The notes: generated by a model not told the origin, from the letters alone. Shown: positions 23,821 to 32,426, numbered from the stretch's first letter. The stretch is 52,109 nt of DNA from Kitasatospora griseola (GCF_014648555.1 NZ_BMRI01000007.1:1-52109); one strand, 5' to 3'. Translations and numbers: made by a program.

Positions 23821-23866
23821 GAAAGACAAAACCCGCACTTCAGCTCAGAAGTGAGCAAAGTGCGGG
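23821..23866 (-). terminator. Rho-independent terminator or attenuator in front of lnmI-like
   Basis: On the minus strand CCCGCACTT (23866-23858) pairs with AAGTGCGGG (23840-23832); inside, GCTCA pairs with TGAGC; the stem is followed by TTTTGTCTTTC. This is a classic U-tailed hairpin that should stop transcripts coming from lnmH-like. It sits about 75 nt upstream of the lnmI-like start codon, so it could either insulate two operons or attenuate one. Confidence 0.75.
23843..23856. promoter_or_regulatory. Palindrome GCTCA-N4-TGAGC, candidate LnmO-type operator (site A)
   Basis: Perfect 5-bp arms with a 4-bp spacer (GAAG), 85 bp upstream of the lnmI-like start. It has the FNR-type 5-4-5 layout and matches sites at 28161 and 29610. 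Here it is nested within the terminator stem, so it might instead be part of that hairpin. Confidence 0.45.
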
Positions 23867-23893
23867 CTGCCCGGGAGCCGACTCCCGCGGTTA

Positions 23894-23989
23894 GGGCCGG
23901 TCTTGATGCCACGTCAGCGACGGCCGGGCCGATCTTGATGCCTTGTCAGCGGCGGCCGGGCCGGACCTGATGCCCCGTCGGCGGAGGAC
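23894..23989. repeat. Three tandem 32-bp repeats between lnmH-like and lnmI-like
   Basis: Three consecutive 32-bp units start at 23894, 23926 and 23958, each beginning GGGCCG and containing a conserved TGATGCC core and GTC-GCG segment. A fourth partial GGGCCGG follows at 23990. The array fills the gap between the lnmH-like stop and the terminator. Function unknown. Confidence 0.85.
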
Positions 23990-24004
23990 GGGCCGGCGCG
24001 GGTC

Positions 24005-24877
24005 TCAGATCGAGGCGGCGAGCGGGGCGAAGGAGACGTCGCCCATGCTGCCCTCGACGAAGATCCGGTTCCAGGTGCCGCCGCCCTTCTCGGGCGCGAT
24101 GATCTCGTCGAGGTAGATGGCCCGCACGTCGTCGTGCATGCGCATGTGCATGTCGATGAGGTCGTAGTACGCGGTCTCCGACTTCATGTGGATCAGCCAG
24201 TGCGTACGGTCGGCGGGGCCGAACGCCTCCTCGTAGAGGAAGGAGGAGGCGATGCCCGGCAGCCGGGTGTTGATCGACTCGGTGATCCGGCGGGCGAACA
24301 TCCGGGCCTCGGCGCGGAAGGCGTACTTGGGCTGGGCCACCCGGTGGATGATCAGTCCGGCGTTCGAGGAGTTCACGGTCTGCTCGGCGGTGATGCCGGT
24401 CTGGTGCTGCGCGGGCGCCACCAGCAGGTCCGGGGTGGCCTCGGCGATCGGCGTGCCGTCCGGCAGCACCGCGTCCGTGCCGTACATCCCCCAGCCCTGC
24501 GGAATGAGCGCCGTCTCGTCGAACGACGCGTCGAGGAACATCTCCTGCCAGCCCGTCCCCGCGGCGGGACCCTCGTTTCCGTCGAGCAGGGCCGTGACGG
24601 CGCGGTACCCGCCCAGCGACCGCAGGTGGATCATCCAGTGCAGGCGGTCGCGCCGGCCGAACTTCTCGTCGAAGACGAACACCGTCGCGTCGCCGGCGTA
24701 CTTGGTGTTCACGTACTCCGCCTGCAGCAGCGCGATCCGGCGGCCCTCGTCGCGGTGCGCCAGCTTGAGCTGGGCGGAGCGCTTCACCACCGCACCGGCG
24801 TTGGTCGAGTGCAGGAGCAGGTCCGCGCCCACCGAGGTCTGCTGCCGGGCGAGGAACGGGTTCGGGTCGAGCGTCAT
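24005..24877 (-). CDS. lnmH: LnmH-like protein of unknown function with two internal repeats
   Basis: 290 residues, no signal peptide or membrane segment. Two halves of about 120 residues repeat each other: each has an S/N-NAG entry, an Arg/Glu-rich helix, then a segment of the form EExFGxxDRxHWxIHxxS with a following Tyr-containing helix. The HWxIH pattern recalls dimeric alpha/beta-barrel proteins (ABM or NIPSNAP-like), which is only an inference; I recall a DUF6039 family with this look but cannot confirm it. Named lnmH by position between lnmG- and lnmI-like genes. GAGGAG lies 5 nt before the ATG. A paralogue is encoded at 39655-40569. Being duplicated at both ends of the locus suggests a role specific to this pathway, possibly binding of a pathway intermediate or product. 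Confidence 0.7.
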   Translation of the reverse strand: MTLDPNPFLARQQTSVGADLLLHSTNAGAVVKRSAQLKLAHRDEGRRIALLQAEYVNTKYAGDATVFVFDEKFGRRDRLHWMIHLRSLGGYRAVTALLDGNEGPAAGTGWQEMFLDASFDETALIPQGWGMYGTDAVLPDGTPIAEATPDLLVAPAQHQTGITAEQTVNSSNAGLIIHRVAQPKYAFRAEARMFARRITESINTRLPGIASSFLYEEAFGPADRTHWLIHMKSETAYYDLIDMHMRMHDDVRAIYLDEIIAPEKGGGTWNRIFVEGSMGDVSFAPLAASI

Positions 24878-24937
24878 CTGTACTCCTCAGGGTGGTTCTC
24901 GGACGGTTCTTCGGTGGGGTGCGGTGCCCGCCAGGCC

Positions 24938-27235
24938 CTAGCGGGCCGCGGGAGCGGGGAGGCGCCGGCCCAAAACGTCGGCGGCGCCGGTCATCAAGGT
25001 GTCGGCGATCAGGTCGACGTGCCGGGCGCGCCAGTCCTCCAGCGCCGTCCCCCGGACGACGTGGTTGAACGCGCCGATCGCCGGGCCGCACTGGATCTGG
25101 AAGTTCACCCGCTGGGCCGGATCGCCGTCCAGCGCCCAGCTGACGGTGCGGGCGAAGTACCAGCGGAAGACCAGCGCCATCAGGTGCTTGGGCGACCGCT
25201 CGGCCTTCTCGACCTCCGCCGCCCGGCCCTTCGCGAGGTGGTGGGCGCGGGTCTCCTGCCACGCCTCGGCGAACGGGCGCTTGAAGTAGGTCTCCTCCAC
25301 CAGCCGCCGGGTCGCCTCGTCGACGGACTCCCAGCCGTCGTACTGCCGGTACAGCTGGTACAGCTTGTTGCCGCGGGCCGCGAACATGGTGGACTTCCGC
25401 ACCACCTGGACCCTGGCGCCCAGCTCGAACATGTCGCCGGCGGGCGCGTACGCGGTGTCCTGCACGTCGAGCCCGGCGAGGATGTCCTTGACCGTGTCGG
25501 ACGTCCCGGCCTCCGGGGAGCACTGGTTGACGCTGCCGGTGAGCACGAAGTCCGCGCCGAGGACGAACGCGGCGGCCACCGCCTCGGGTGCGCCGATGCC
25601 GCCCGCCGCACCGATCCTGATGCGGCGTCGGAAGCCGTGGCGGGCCATCGCCGCGTCGCGGTGGCGCATCATCGCGGGCAGCAGCGTCAGCGCCACGCCC
25701 GCGTCGGTGTGGCCGCCCGAGTCGGCCTCCACGCAGATGTCCTCGCTCACCGGGGCCTCGGCGGCGATGCGCCCCTCCTCGGCCGTGAGCAGCCCCTCCC
25801 CGACCAGGCGGTCGACGATCGCCGCGGGCGCCGGGCCCATGAAGGCGGCCGCGACCTCGGGCCGGGAGACCTTGGCGAGCACCCGATGCGGGATCACCGC
25901 CCCGCCCCCGGCGTCGCGGTGCGCGCCGGCGAAGCGGAAGCGGACGACGGCGGGGGTCAGCTGGGTGAAGCCCGCGGCCTCGACGGTGCGGACCCCGTGG
26001 CGCAGGTACAGGGCGACCACGCTGTTCTCGTACGAGGGGTCGTCGACGGAGTGCAGCAGGTTCATCCCGTAGGACCCGTCCACCCCCAGCGCCTCCTGGA
26101 TGCGGAGCAGTTCCTTCTCCACCCGGTCGAGGCCGAGGCCGCCGGCGCCGAAGAATCCCATCAGGCCCCGCTGTCCGAGCCGGATCACCAGGTCGGACGA
26201 GGCGATGCCGCGGAACATCGCCCCGGCGAGGTACGCCAGGCGCAGGCCGTACTCGCGCCGGAACTCCGGGCAGCCCAGGTCCTCGGCCCGGAGCCCGGCT
26301 CCGGTCTGCGCAGGGGCCGTCGCGGCGGGCGCGGTCGCGCCGGCCCCGGCCGTCGGGTCCTCCCCCGCCGCCGCGGCCGTCCGGTCCTCCTCCGCCGCGG
26401 CCCGCCGGGCCGACTGCCAGAGCCCGCTGAGGACCCGGCCCGGGCCGATCTCCTCGACCGTCCCGACACCGTGGTCGAGCAGGTGGCGGGTGATCTCGTG
26501 CCAGCGGACGGGGTGGTCGATCTGACGCCCGAGCAACTCGGCGACCTGGCCCGGCCCGTAGGGCGCGGCGGTGACGTTGGACAGCACGGGCACCCGGGGG
26601 GCCGCGAAGGTGAACCCGCGCAGGAACCCGGCGAACTCCGCCGCCGCCTCCGCCATGTACCGCGAGTGGAAGGCGGCGCTGACCTTCAGCGGGACGCTGC
26701 GCACGCCGTCGTGGCGCGACAGCTCGCGCGACACCTCGCGCAGCACCTCGGTCGGTCCCGACAGCACGAGCTGCGAGGCGGAGTTGACGTTCGCCAGGTC
26801 GACCAGCCCGCGGTCCGCACCGGCCATCAGCTCCGGCAGCCGCTCGGCGGGCACGCCCAGCACGGCCAGCATGCCGCCCCCGTCGGCCCGGCCCATCAGG
26901 GCGCCGCGGCGGTGCACCAGCCGGACCCCGGTGGCGAAGTCGAAGCAGCCCGCGGCGAACAGCGCGTCGTACTCGCCGAGGCTGTGCCCGGCCAGGAACC
27001 TCGGCGCGGGGAGTTCCGGGGCCCGGGCCAGCCAGGACAGCGCGTTCACCACGAACAGGGCGGGCTGCGCGAACTCGGTCCGGGTGAGCTCCGCGCCGCC
27101 CGTGCGGCACAGCTCCTCGATCGAGTAGCCGAGGACGGCGTCCGCCTGCGCCGTCAGCTCGGGGAAGCGCGCGAAGAGGTCCGCCCCCATCCCCGCGCGC
27201 TGCGACCCCTGTCCCGGGAAGACCAGTGCCGTCAT
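24938..27235 (-). CDS. lnmG: Trans-acting malonyltransferase fused to PfaD-type enoylreductase, LnmG-like
   Basis: 765 residues. N-terminal malonyl-CoA:ACP transacylase, residues 1-290 (GQGSQ, GHSLGEY nucleophile elbow, an Arg after VHR, AFHS typical of malonyl specificity). A low-complexity Ala/Thr linker follows, then a PfaD/nitronate-monooxygenase-like FMN domain, about 325-765 ([18 protein letters not shown]). This is the AT-ER architecture that loads AT-less PKSs in trans and can reduce enoyl-ACP. It would service every ACP of the LnmI/J-like proteins, which have no AT. ATG 27235 overlaps the lnmF-like stop by 4 bp, so the two are coupled. Stop TAG at 24938-24940; lnmH-like follows 60 bp later. 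Confidence 0.95.
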   Translation of the reverse strand: MTALVFPGQGSQRAGMGADLFARFPELTAQADAVLGYSIEELCRTGGAELTRTEFAQPALFVVNALSWLARAPELPAPRFLAGHSLGEYDALFAAGCFDFATGVRLVHRRGALMGRADGGGMLAVLGVPAERLPELMAGADRGLVDLANVNSASQLVLSGPTEVLREVSRELSRHDGVRSVPLKVSAAFHSRYMAEAAAEFAGFLRGFTFAAPRVPVLSNVTAAPYGPGQVAELLGRQIDHPVRWHEITRHLLDHGVGTVEEIGPGRVLSGLWQSARRAAAEEDRTAAAAGEDPTAGAGATAPAATAPAQTGAGLRAEDLGCPEFRREYGLRLAYLAGAMFRGIASSDLVIRLGQRGLMGFFGAGGLGLDRVEKELLRIQEALGVDGSYGMNLLHSVDDPSYENSVVALYLRHGVRTVEAAGFTQLTPAVVRFRFAGAHRDAGGGAVIPHRVLAKVSRPEVAAAFMGPAPAAIVDRLVGEGLLTAEEGRIAAEAPVSEDICVEADSGGHTDAGVALTLLPAMMRHRDAAMARHGFRRRIRIGAAGGIGAPEAVAAAFVLGADFVLTGSVNQCSPEAGTSDTVKDILAGLDVQDTAYAPAGDMFELGARVQVVRKSTMFAARGNKLYQLYRQYDGWESVDEATRRLVEETYFKRPFAEAWQETRAHHLAKGRAAEVEKAERSPKHLMALVFRWYFARTVSWALDGDPAQRVNFQIQCGPAIGAFNHVVRGTALEDWRARHVDLIADTLMTGAADVLGRRLPAPAAR

Positions 27236-28065
27236 CGGTGCTGACTCCTGCCTGCTTGGGCGGAGGTCTCCCACGGGAGCCCCCGGTTGGTGGTGAGGCT
27301 CTCGATCCGCTGCCGGGCCACCGGCGAGGCCATCACCCGGGTGAACTCGCGCAGCGCGAACTCCTCGGTCTGTTCGGTGGTGAACCACATGGACCGGACG
27401 TACCGCTTGAGCTCGGCCACGGTGACCGGGTCGATCCGGGTCAGCCGGACCAGCAGGCGCCGCAGCGCCTCGTCCGGACGGTCGGTCAACTCGTCGACGA
27501 GCCCCCACCGTTCGGCCTCGGCGGCGGCCATCGGCAGGGTGCCGAGCGCCATCGTGTACGCCTTCTGCAGGCCGGTGCGCCGGATCACGAAGGGCAGCAC
27601 GCAGCACGGCAGCAGACCCCACAGCGCCTCCGGCAGGGCGAAGCTGCCGCGTTCGGTCGCGAGGACGAAGTCGCTCGCGGCGGCCAGGCCGACGCCGCCG
27701 CCGGCCACCCGGCCGTCCACGCAGGAGATCACCACCACCGGGGCGGTGGTGAACCTGCGCATCAGCGCGATGAACGCCTCCCCGCCGGCCGCCTCGCCCG
27801 TCGGCCCGCCGGCCGCCGCCTCGCCGAAGTCGAGGCCGGTGCAGAAGACCCCGCCCGATCCCTCCAGCACCATCGCCACGCAGGCCGGGTCCGCCTCCGC
27901 CTCGTCGAGCGCGTGCCCGAGCTCGGCCAGGACGGTGCCGTCGATGCTGTTCTGCCGTTCGGGGCGGGCCAGGGTGACGCGCAGCACGGCGGACTCGCGG
28001 GTCACCCGCAGGGCCAGGTACGGGCGGCCCGGCGGGGGGCCGGCGGGCGGGGTGGCGGTGTCCAC
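27232..28065 (-). CDS. lnmF: Enoyl-CoA hydratase/isomerase (crotonase) family, LnmF-like
   Basis: 277 residues from GTG 28065, which has AGGAGG 4 nt upstream; a GTG at 28113 lacks a Shine-Dalgarno. Crotonase fold with oxyanion-hole regions around [10 protein letters not shown] and [17 protein letters not shown], and a C-terminal helical segment. In leinamycin-type clusters such a protein takes part in beta-alkylation, dehydrating the HMG-like adduct made on an ACP by an HMG-synthase homologue. The partner genes (LnmK, L, M type) are not in this window and would be expected left of base 1. Coupled by ATGA to the lnmG-like gene. Confidence 0.85.
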   Translation of the reverse strand: MDTATPPAGPPPGRPYLALRVTRESAVLRVTLARPERQNSIDGTVLAELGHALDEAEADPACVAMVLEGSGGVFCTGLDFGEAAAGGPTGEAAGGEAFIALMRRFTTAPVVVISCVDGRVAGGGVGLAAASDFVLATERGSFALPEALWGLLPCCVLPFVIRRTGLQKAYTMALGTLPMAAAEAERWGLVDELTDRPDEALRRLLVRLTRIDPVTVAELKRYVRSMWFTTEQTEEFALREFTRVMASPVARQRIESLTTNRGLPWETSAQAGRSQHR

Positions 28066-28160
28066 GGGTCCTCCTGTCGTGGGGACGGGTGCGAACGCTG
28101 CCGCCGACGGCACCGGAGCCGTTCCCGGTCACACCTTGGCGGCGCGGGCCCGGCGTCGCC

Positions 28161-28174
28161 GCTCACAATTGAGC
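28161..28174. promoter_or_regulatory. Palindrome GCTCA-N4-TGAGC, candidate LnmO-type operator (site B)
   Basis: GCTCACAATTGAGC, 96 bp upstream of the lnmF-like start. It differs by one base from site C (29610-29623) and sits in the 193-bp gap between the hydrolase stop and lnmF, where the F-G-H promoter should be. Confidence 0.6.
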
Positions 28175-28210
28175 AGGTGGCGGGCGGTTCGGGGCGCTCG
28201 GCCGGCGGCC

Positions 28211-28266
28211 GGACGGCCGGTGACGGGCAGTCAGTGGCGGACGGCCGGTGACGGGCGGTCAGTCCG
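28211..28266. repeat. 28-bp direct duplication overlapping the hydrolase stop codon
   Basis: Two adjacent 28-bp units starting at 28211 and 28239, each beginning GGACGGCCGGTGACGGGC. The stop codon of the hydrolase gene lies in the second unit. It looks like a local slippage duplication of the gene's 3' end. Confidence 0.8.
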
Positions 28267-29608
28267 CGCGGGGTCCGGCCCGGTCGAGGAACTCGGTGAG
28301 CAGCGCCGCGAGTTCGTGCGGCCGGTCGTGGAGCGCGTGGTGCGTCGCCCCCGGCAGGCGCACGTGCTGCCCGGCGGGGAACCGGCCGATGTCCCGGGCG
28401 AGCCGGTCCGGCGCGGCGATCCGGTCGAGCTCCCCGGTGACGGCCAGCACGGGGACGGTCACCCGCTCGGCGTGCGCGAGCGGGTCCCGGGACCAGAAGT
28501 CGAGCAGCTGCCGGGCGTACGCGACGAGGGTGGGTCCGTCGGCGAAGGGGCGGCGCAGGTCCTCGGCGAGGTCCTCGGCCGGCAGGGCCAGGACCTGTTC
28601 CGCCCAGCGTCCCGGGTCGGGTTCGGCGGTGAAGTCCGGCCGCTCGCCGAGTTCGCCGCCCAGCATCCGCCGCATCACGTCGGCCAGGACCGGCCGGGCG
28701 GTGACGGCGCGACACATCGCCTCCAGGTTCCGCTCGTAGGCCGTGTCGGGGTCGTCCGGCCGGTCCAGCAGCCGGAACGAGCCGTTGAGCAGGACCATCG
28801 AGCGCACCGCGCCGGGGTCGCGCCGGTGGAACTCCAGGGCCACCTTCGGCCCGGTGCACCAGGCGAGCAGGTGGCAGTCGGACACGCCCTCGGCGCTGAG
28901 CACCGCCCTCAGGTCGGCCACCTGGTCGGCCAGGCGCAGCGGGCGCTCGCGCGGCCCGCACCCGCGCGGCGACCAGGAGATCACCCGGTGGCGGCGGGCC
29001 AGCAGGGCGGTCAGCCGGTGCCACGGCCCGAGCCCCATGCCCAGGGCGTTGAGGACGACGACCGGCGGCCGGTGCGGGTCCGGCTCCCCCGCGACCCGGT
29101 AGGCGAGGACGCCGCCCAGCACGCCGACCCGCCGCGGCGGCGCCTGCGCGCACCGCTCGGCCTCCTCGCGGAGCCTGCGGTCGGCCTCGTCCCGGCTCCG
29201 GCGCACGGCGTCGACCAGGGCGGCGCCGTCGTGGCGGCCGTCCGCCCCGAGCTCGTCCGCGCGGGTGCGCCCGGCGCCGGCGGCGCGGTGCTCCGCCAGC
29301 CGGTCGACGGCGGTGAGTTCGGCCTCGTCGTCGACCGTGCGCACGGTCAGCCGGTAGCCGGCGCCGATGCGGGCGGCCAGTGCGTCCGGGTCCGGCGCGC
29401 ACCGCGCGAGGGTCGTCCGGCGCAGGCGCAGCGGCTGGTGGTCGAAGTACTCGGCGCAGCGGGCCCGCACCTCGGCGGCCGTGTCGTGCACCGCGTCGAG
29501 CAGCGCGAGGAGTCGTTCGGTGGCGTCCAACGCGGTCCGTTCCCGGGGGTTGTCGGTGGGCGAGCAGTTCGCGGCCGCCTCAGCCTCCGGTACATCCCGG
29601 TACGTCAC
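28259..29608 (-). CDS. Alpha/beta-hydrolase with Cys nucleophile and long N-terminal extension
   Basis: Up to 449 residues from GTG 29608, though the start is uncertain: no Shine-Dalgarno is visible and the site C palindrome abuts it, so translation may be leaderless or begin further in. Residues from about 190 form an alpha/beta-hydrolase: the nucleophile elbow reads AWCTGPK with Cys251 in place of Ser, the acid is in TGELDR and the His in GATHHALHD. The first ~180 residues are Arg/Glu-rich, probably helical, and unlike anything I recognise. It is divergent from the P450 gene and may act on the pathway product or an intermediate; several hydrolase-like genes occur in leinamycin-type clusters as I remember. 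Substrate unknown. Confidence 0.8.
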   Translation of the reverse strand: MTYRDVPEAEAAANCSPTDNPRERTALDATERLLALLDAVHDTAAEVRARCAEYFDHQPLRLRRTTLARCAPDPDALAARIGAGYRLTVRTVDDEAELTAVDRLAEHRAAGAGRTRADELGADGRHDGAALVDAVRRSRDEADRRLREEAERCAQAPPRRVGVLGGVLAYRVAGEPDPHRPPVVVLNALGMGLGPWHRLTALLARRHRVISWSPRGCGPRERPLRLADQVADLRAVLSAEGVSDCHLLAWCTGPKVALEFHRRDPGAVRSMVLLNGSFRLLDRPDDPDTAYERNLEAMCRAVTARPVLADVMRRMLGGELGERPDFTAEPDPGRWAEQVLALPAEDLAEDLRRPFADGPTLVAYARQLLDFWSRDPLAHAERVTVPVLAVTGELDRIAAPDRLARDIGRFPAGQHVRLPGATHHALHDRPHELAALLTEFLDRAGPRAD

Positions 29609-29609
29609 C

Positions 29610-29623
29610 GCTCAGAATTGAGC
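29610..29623. promoter_or_regulatory. Palindrome GCTCA-N4-TGAGC, candidate LnmO-type operator (site C)
   Basis: GCTCAGAATTGAGC, extended by CC/GG to 7-bp arms. It lies between the divergent hydrolase (start 29608) and P450 (start 29798) genes and could control both. Confidence 0.6.
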
Positions 29624-29797
29624 GGCGGTCCGGGCCGTCCGCGCGGTGTGCTGGTCCGCAGCCCGAGGGGCTCGACCCGGAACGTGCCCTTCCCCAAGCG
29701 GAATGTTCACGCGCTACCTTTGGGCATGCTCATGGCAACCAGCCTCACGGGGCAGCGGCACCCGTGTCGCAGGCAGGAGTGAAGGAGTACCCACGGC

Positions 29798-30997
29798 ATG
29801 ACGAATTCCGACCGGGTCCACACCTACCCCTTCGAGGGCCAGGTAAGCGGATTGGACATCCACCCGAAGTTCACCGAGCTCCGCGAGACGGAGCCGCTCG
29901 CCAGGGTGAAGCTTCCGTACGGCGGCGAAGGCTGGCTGGTCACCCGTCACGAGGACGTGAAGACCGCCAACTCCGACCCGCGCTTCAGCCGGGCCTCGAT
30001 CGGTGAGGACACTCCCCGCACCACGCCGCTGGCCCGCCGCGGCGACGCCATCCTGAGCCTCGACCCCCCGGAGCACACCCGCCTGCGCCGCCTGGTGTCC
30101 AAGGCGTTCACCGCGCGGCGGATCGGTCAAATGCAGTCCTGGCTGGAGGAGGTCGTCGCCGGCCTGCTGGACGACATGGCACGCAAGGGCCCGCCGTGCG
30201 ACCTCACCAAGGACCTGGCCGAGCCGTTCACCATCACGGTGATCTGCCGCCTGCTGGGCGTGCCGTACGAGGACCGCGAGAAGTTCCAGCACTGGTCCGC
30301 GGTGATCATGTCCACCACGGCGTACACCCGGGAGGAGGCGGTCGAGGCCGACGCCTCGATCCGCGGCTACCTCGCGCAGCTCGTGGCGGCGCGCCGCACC
30401 GAACCGCACGACGACCTGCTCGGCGTCCTGGTGGCCGCCCGCGACGAGGACGACCGGCTCTCCGAGGACGAGCTGATCACCTTCGGGGTCACCCTGCTGG
30501 TGGCCGGTCACGAGACCTCCGCCCACCAGCTGGGCAACATGGTCTACGCCCTGCTCACCCACCCGGACCAGCTGGCGCTGCTCCGCGAGCGGCCGGAGCT
30601 GCTCCCCCGCGCGGTGGAGGAGCTCCTGCGCTACGTCCCCCTGGGCAACGGCATCGGCAACGCCCGGGTCGCCACCGAGGACGTCGAGCTGAGCGGCGGC
30701 ACGGTGCGGGCCGGCGAGGGCGTGCTGGCCGCCGCGGTCAACGCCAACCGCGACCCCCGGGTCTTCGCCGACCCGGACCGGCTGGACATCACCCGGGAGA
30801 AGAACCCCCACCTGGCCTTCGGCCACGGCGCCCACTTCTGCCTCGGGGCCCAACTCGCACGCATGGAGCTGCAAGTGGCGATCGGATCACTGCTCGAACG
30901 GTTCCCGGACGTGCGCCTCGCCGTCCCGGCCGAGGACGTCGTGTGGAAGTCGGGCGGGCTGTTCCGCGGCCCCCAGCAGCTGCCGATCGCGTGGTGA
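29798..30997 (+). CDS. Cytochrome P450 (class I, bacterial)
   Basis: 399 residues, the usual size of a soluble Streptomyces P450. The I-helix motif AGHETS, the ExxR motif in EELLR and the heme loop FGHGAHFCLGAQ are all intact, so it should be an active monooxygenase. A ferredoxin gene starts 7 bp after its stop and is its likely electron donor. Position beside the assembly-line genes points to tailoring of the released macrolactam, as LnmA does in leinamycin biosynthesis, though the exact site of hydroxylation cannot be told from sequence. GAAGGAG lies 10 nt before the ATG. Confidence 0.95.
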   Translation: MTNSDRVHTYPFEGQVSGLDIHPKFTELRETEPLARVKLPYGGEGWLVTRHEDVKTANSDPRFSRASIGEDTPRTTPLARRGDAILSLDPPEHTRLRRLVSKAFTARRIGQMQSWLEEVVAGLLDDMARKGPPCDLTKDLAEPFTITVICRLLGVPYEDREKFQHWSAVIMSTTAYTREEAVEADASIRGYLAQLVAARRTEPHDDLLGVLVAARDEDDRLSEDELITFGVTLLVAGHETSAHQLGNMVYALLTHPDQLALLRERPELLPRAVEELLRYVPLGNGIGNARVATEDVELSGGTVRAGEGVLAAAVNANRDPRVFADPDRLDITREKNPHLAFGHGAHFCLGAQLARMELQVAIGSLLERFPDVRLAVPAEDVVWKSGGLFRGPQQLPIAW

Positions 30998-31004
30998 GCC
31001 GGCG

Positions 31005-31235
31005 ATGACCGACACCACCCGCTGGCGGCTGGAAGCCGACCACCACAGCTGCGCCGGCACCGGCATCTGCGCCGGCATCGCCCCCGACCACTTCCAGGTG
31101 GTCGACGGCCGGACCGTCCTGTCGGCCGCGGAGACCCACCCGGACGAGACACTGCGCGACGCGGTCGAGTCCTGCCCGATGGAAGCCCTGCGCATCCTCG
31201 ACGCCGACAGCGGCGAGGTCCTCGCCCCCAGCTGA
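31005..31235 (+). CDS. 3Fe-4S type ferredoxin, P450 partner
   Basis: 76 residues. Cys pattern CAGTGICAG and a later CPMEAL give the three cluster Cys of actinobacterial [3Fe-4S] ferredoxins; the second Cys of a 4Fe motif is replaced by Gly/Thr. It follows the P450 by 7 bp in one transcript and would pass electrons from a host reductase to the heme. LnmB is the corresponding protein in the leinamycin cluster as I recall it. Confidence 0.93.
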   Translation: MTDTTRWRLEADHHSCAGTGICAGIAPDHFQVVDGRTVLSAAETHPDETLRDAVESCPMEALRILDADSGEVLAPS

Positions 31236-31255
31236 CCGCCGCCCGAGACCGCCCC

Positions 31256-31310
31256 AGCATTTCCAGGCCCCGGAATCGCCGAAATGGCAAGTCCGGGGCC
31301 CGAAAATGCT
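31256..31310 (+). terminator. Long hairpin after the P450-ferredoxin operon
   Basis: Arms AGCATTT/AAATGCT (31256-31262 with 31304-31310) and GGCCCCGGA/TCCGGGGCC (31266-31274 with 31292-31300), separated by a symmetric 3x3 internal loop; the 17-nt apical loop contains a further GCC/GGC pairing. No T-tract follows, as is usual in actinomycetes. It starts 20 nt after the ferredoxin stop. Confidence 0.6.
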
Positions 31311-31644
31311 GCCCTCGCGCGCCTTCTGCCGCCCCGGAGAACTTTCCAAAGCGGCAACACGAGTTATGCGGCTGACGTTCTGCTGACATAAACACCCATT
31401 GCTCACTACACAGCAGGTCGCGCCTGGCGTAGGCTCGCCCCACGATCAGCCGCAAGGGGGGGTACGGCGGCATGTGCCCTGCGCCGGCGCATGTTTTCTG
31501 CCGTTGTCGAAAACCAGACGGGAGCACAGGGGGAGCACGGCCGGACGATTCGTCGGCACACTCCCCGCGCAACCTCCTTCGCTCGGCGTCCGCCCCTTCC
31601 CCCCGCCACCCCCACGCGCCGAAATCACGCCAGGAGGATGAACA
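31311..31644 (+). other. Intergenic leader of the Crp/Fnr regulator gene; no gene seen
   Basis: 334 bp without a convincing coding region. It should hold the promoter of the lnmO-like gene. A lone GCTCA half-site at 31401-31405 with a poor partner is the only trace of the palindrome found elsewhere. AGGAGG at 31632-31637 is the ribosome binding site of the following gene. Base composition is lower in GC than the neighbours around 31320-31400. Confidence 0.5.
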
Positions 31645-32331
31645 GTGAGCATGACGTATGCCGTCCCGACGTCCGGCGGCTTCACCGGCAGACTGCGGAA
31701 TATACTCACGACCGGTTCACTGATCGGCACGCGCATCGTGCTGGAGAAGAACGACTACGCGTACAGCTGCGGCGACACCGACCAGAACATCTACTTCCTG
31801 GAGAGCGGGCGCCTCAAAACCGTCATGTTCTCGCGCAGCGGGAAAGAGTGTCTGCTGCGCATATGTTGTCCGGGCGAAATGTTCGGCGAGCAGAGCGGCT
31901 GCGGCATAGCCCGCGAGGAGTCGACCATCGCGATGCAGGACAGTGTCATCCTCCGCGTGCCGTACTCAAGATTCCTCAACACCATTACCGAGGAGGGTTT
32001 GGTCGGCGATCTCGTCGGCTATCTCTCGCACCGGCTGTTCGAACAGCAGCAGGCGATCACCAATCTGGTGACGGTCGACAGCGAACAACGCCTCGGCACG
32101 ATCCTCCTCGATCTCGCCGACAAATTCGGAAAGGGCGATCCGCACCACCCGCGCATCGAACAGCGCATCACGCACGAGGAGTTGGCGAGAATGGTCGGAA
32201 CGACCCGGTCCCGGGTCGGGCTCTTCCTCAAGACCTTTCGATGTAACGGCCTCATCGACATCTCGCAGACGTCCCGCCTGATCATCAACCGGCAGCGCCT
32301 CACCGAGTACCTCAACGCCCGGCACGCCTGA
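31645..32331 (+). CDS. lnmO: Crp/Fnr-family transcription regulator, LnmO-like
   Basis: 228 residues. N-terminal cyclic-nucleotide-binding-like jelly roll (about 25-135: IYFLESGRLK, PGEMFGE), dimer helix, and C-terminal winged helix-turn-helix (about 170-215: ITHEELARMVGTTRSRV). The sensor domain carries five Cys (42, 69, 74, 75, 86), which is unusual. GTG 31645 is preferred because AGGAGG lies 7 nt upstream; an in-frame ATG two codons later is 13 nt away. The gene sits between the P450 operon and the loading-module genes, and the leinamycin cluster has a Crp-type activator in this role. The GCTCA-N4-TGAGC sites in this locus are its likely targets (inference). Confidence 0.9.
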   Translation: MSMTYAVPTSGGFTGRLRNILTTGSLIGTRIVLEKNDYAYSCGDTDQNIYFLESGRLKTVMFSRSGKECLLRICCPGEMFGEQSGCGIAREESTIAMQDSVILRVPYSRFLNTITEEGLVGDLVGYLSHRLFEQQQAITNLVTVDSEQRLGTILLDLADKFGKGDPHHPRIEQRITHEELARMVGTTRSRVGLFLKTFRCNGLIDISQTSRLIINRQRLTEYLNARHA

Positions 32332-32345
32332 CCGCCGACCGCGCC

Positions 32346-32374
32346 CCGTCCGGGCGGCCGGACCGCCCCGACGG
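32346..32374 (+). terminator. Hairpin after the lnmO-like gene
   Basis: CCGTC and GGGCGG pair with CCGCCC and GACGG around a 5-nt loop with one C-C mismatch, 14 nt after the stop. No T-tract. It may only partly separate lnmO from the PCP gene that starts 95 nt after the stop. Confidence 0.4.
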
Positions 32375-32426
32375 CACGCACCTCGGCTCTGTCAACCCAA
32401 TTTCACGTCAACAGGAGCCCAACGCC

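Noticed and set aside
12485..23821. A 3,778-codon open frame on the plus strand
   Set aside because: Same shadow effect opposite the lnmI-like gene; no motifs, no ribosome binding site, no plausible product.
24134..27244. Long plus-strand frame opposite lnmG/lnmH-like genes
   Set aside because: Opposite strand shows clear AT-ER and LnmH-like proteins; composition of this frame is typical of an empty shadow.
31401..31414. Fifth copy of the operator palindrome upstream of lnmO-like
   Set aside because: Only the GCTCA half is present; the other half (ACAGC) fits two or more bases badly.
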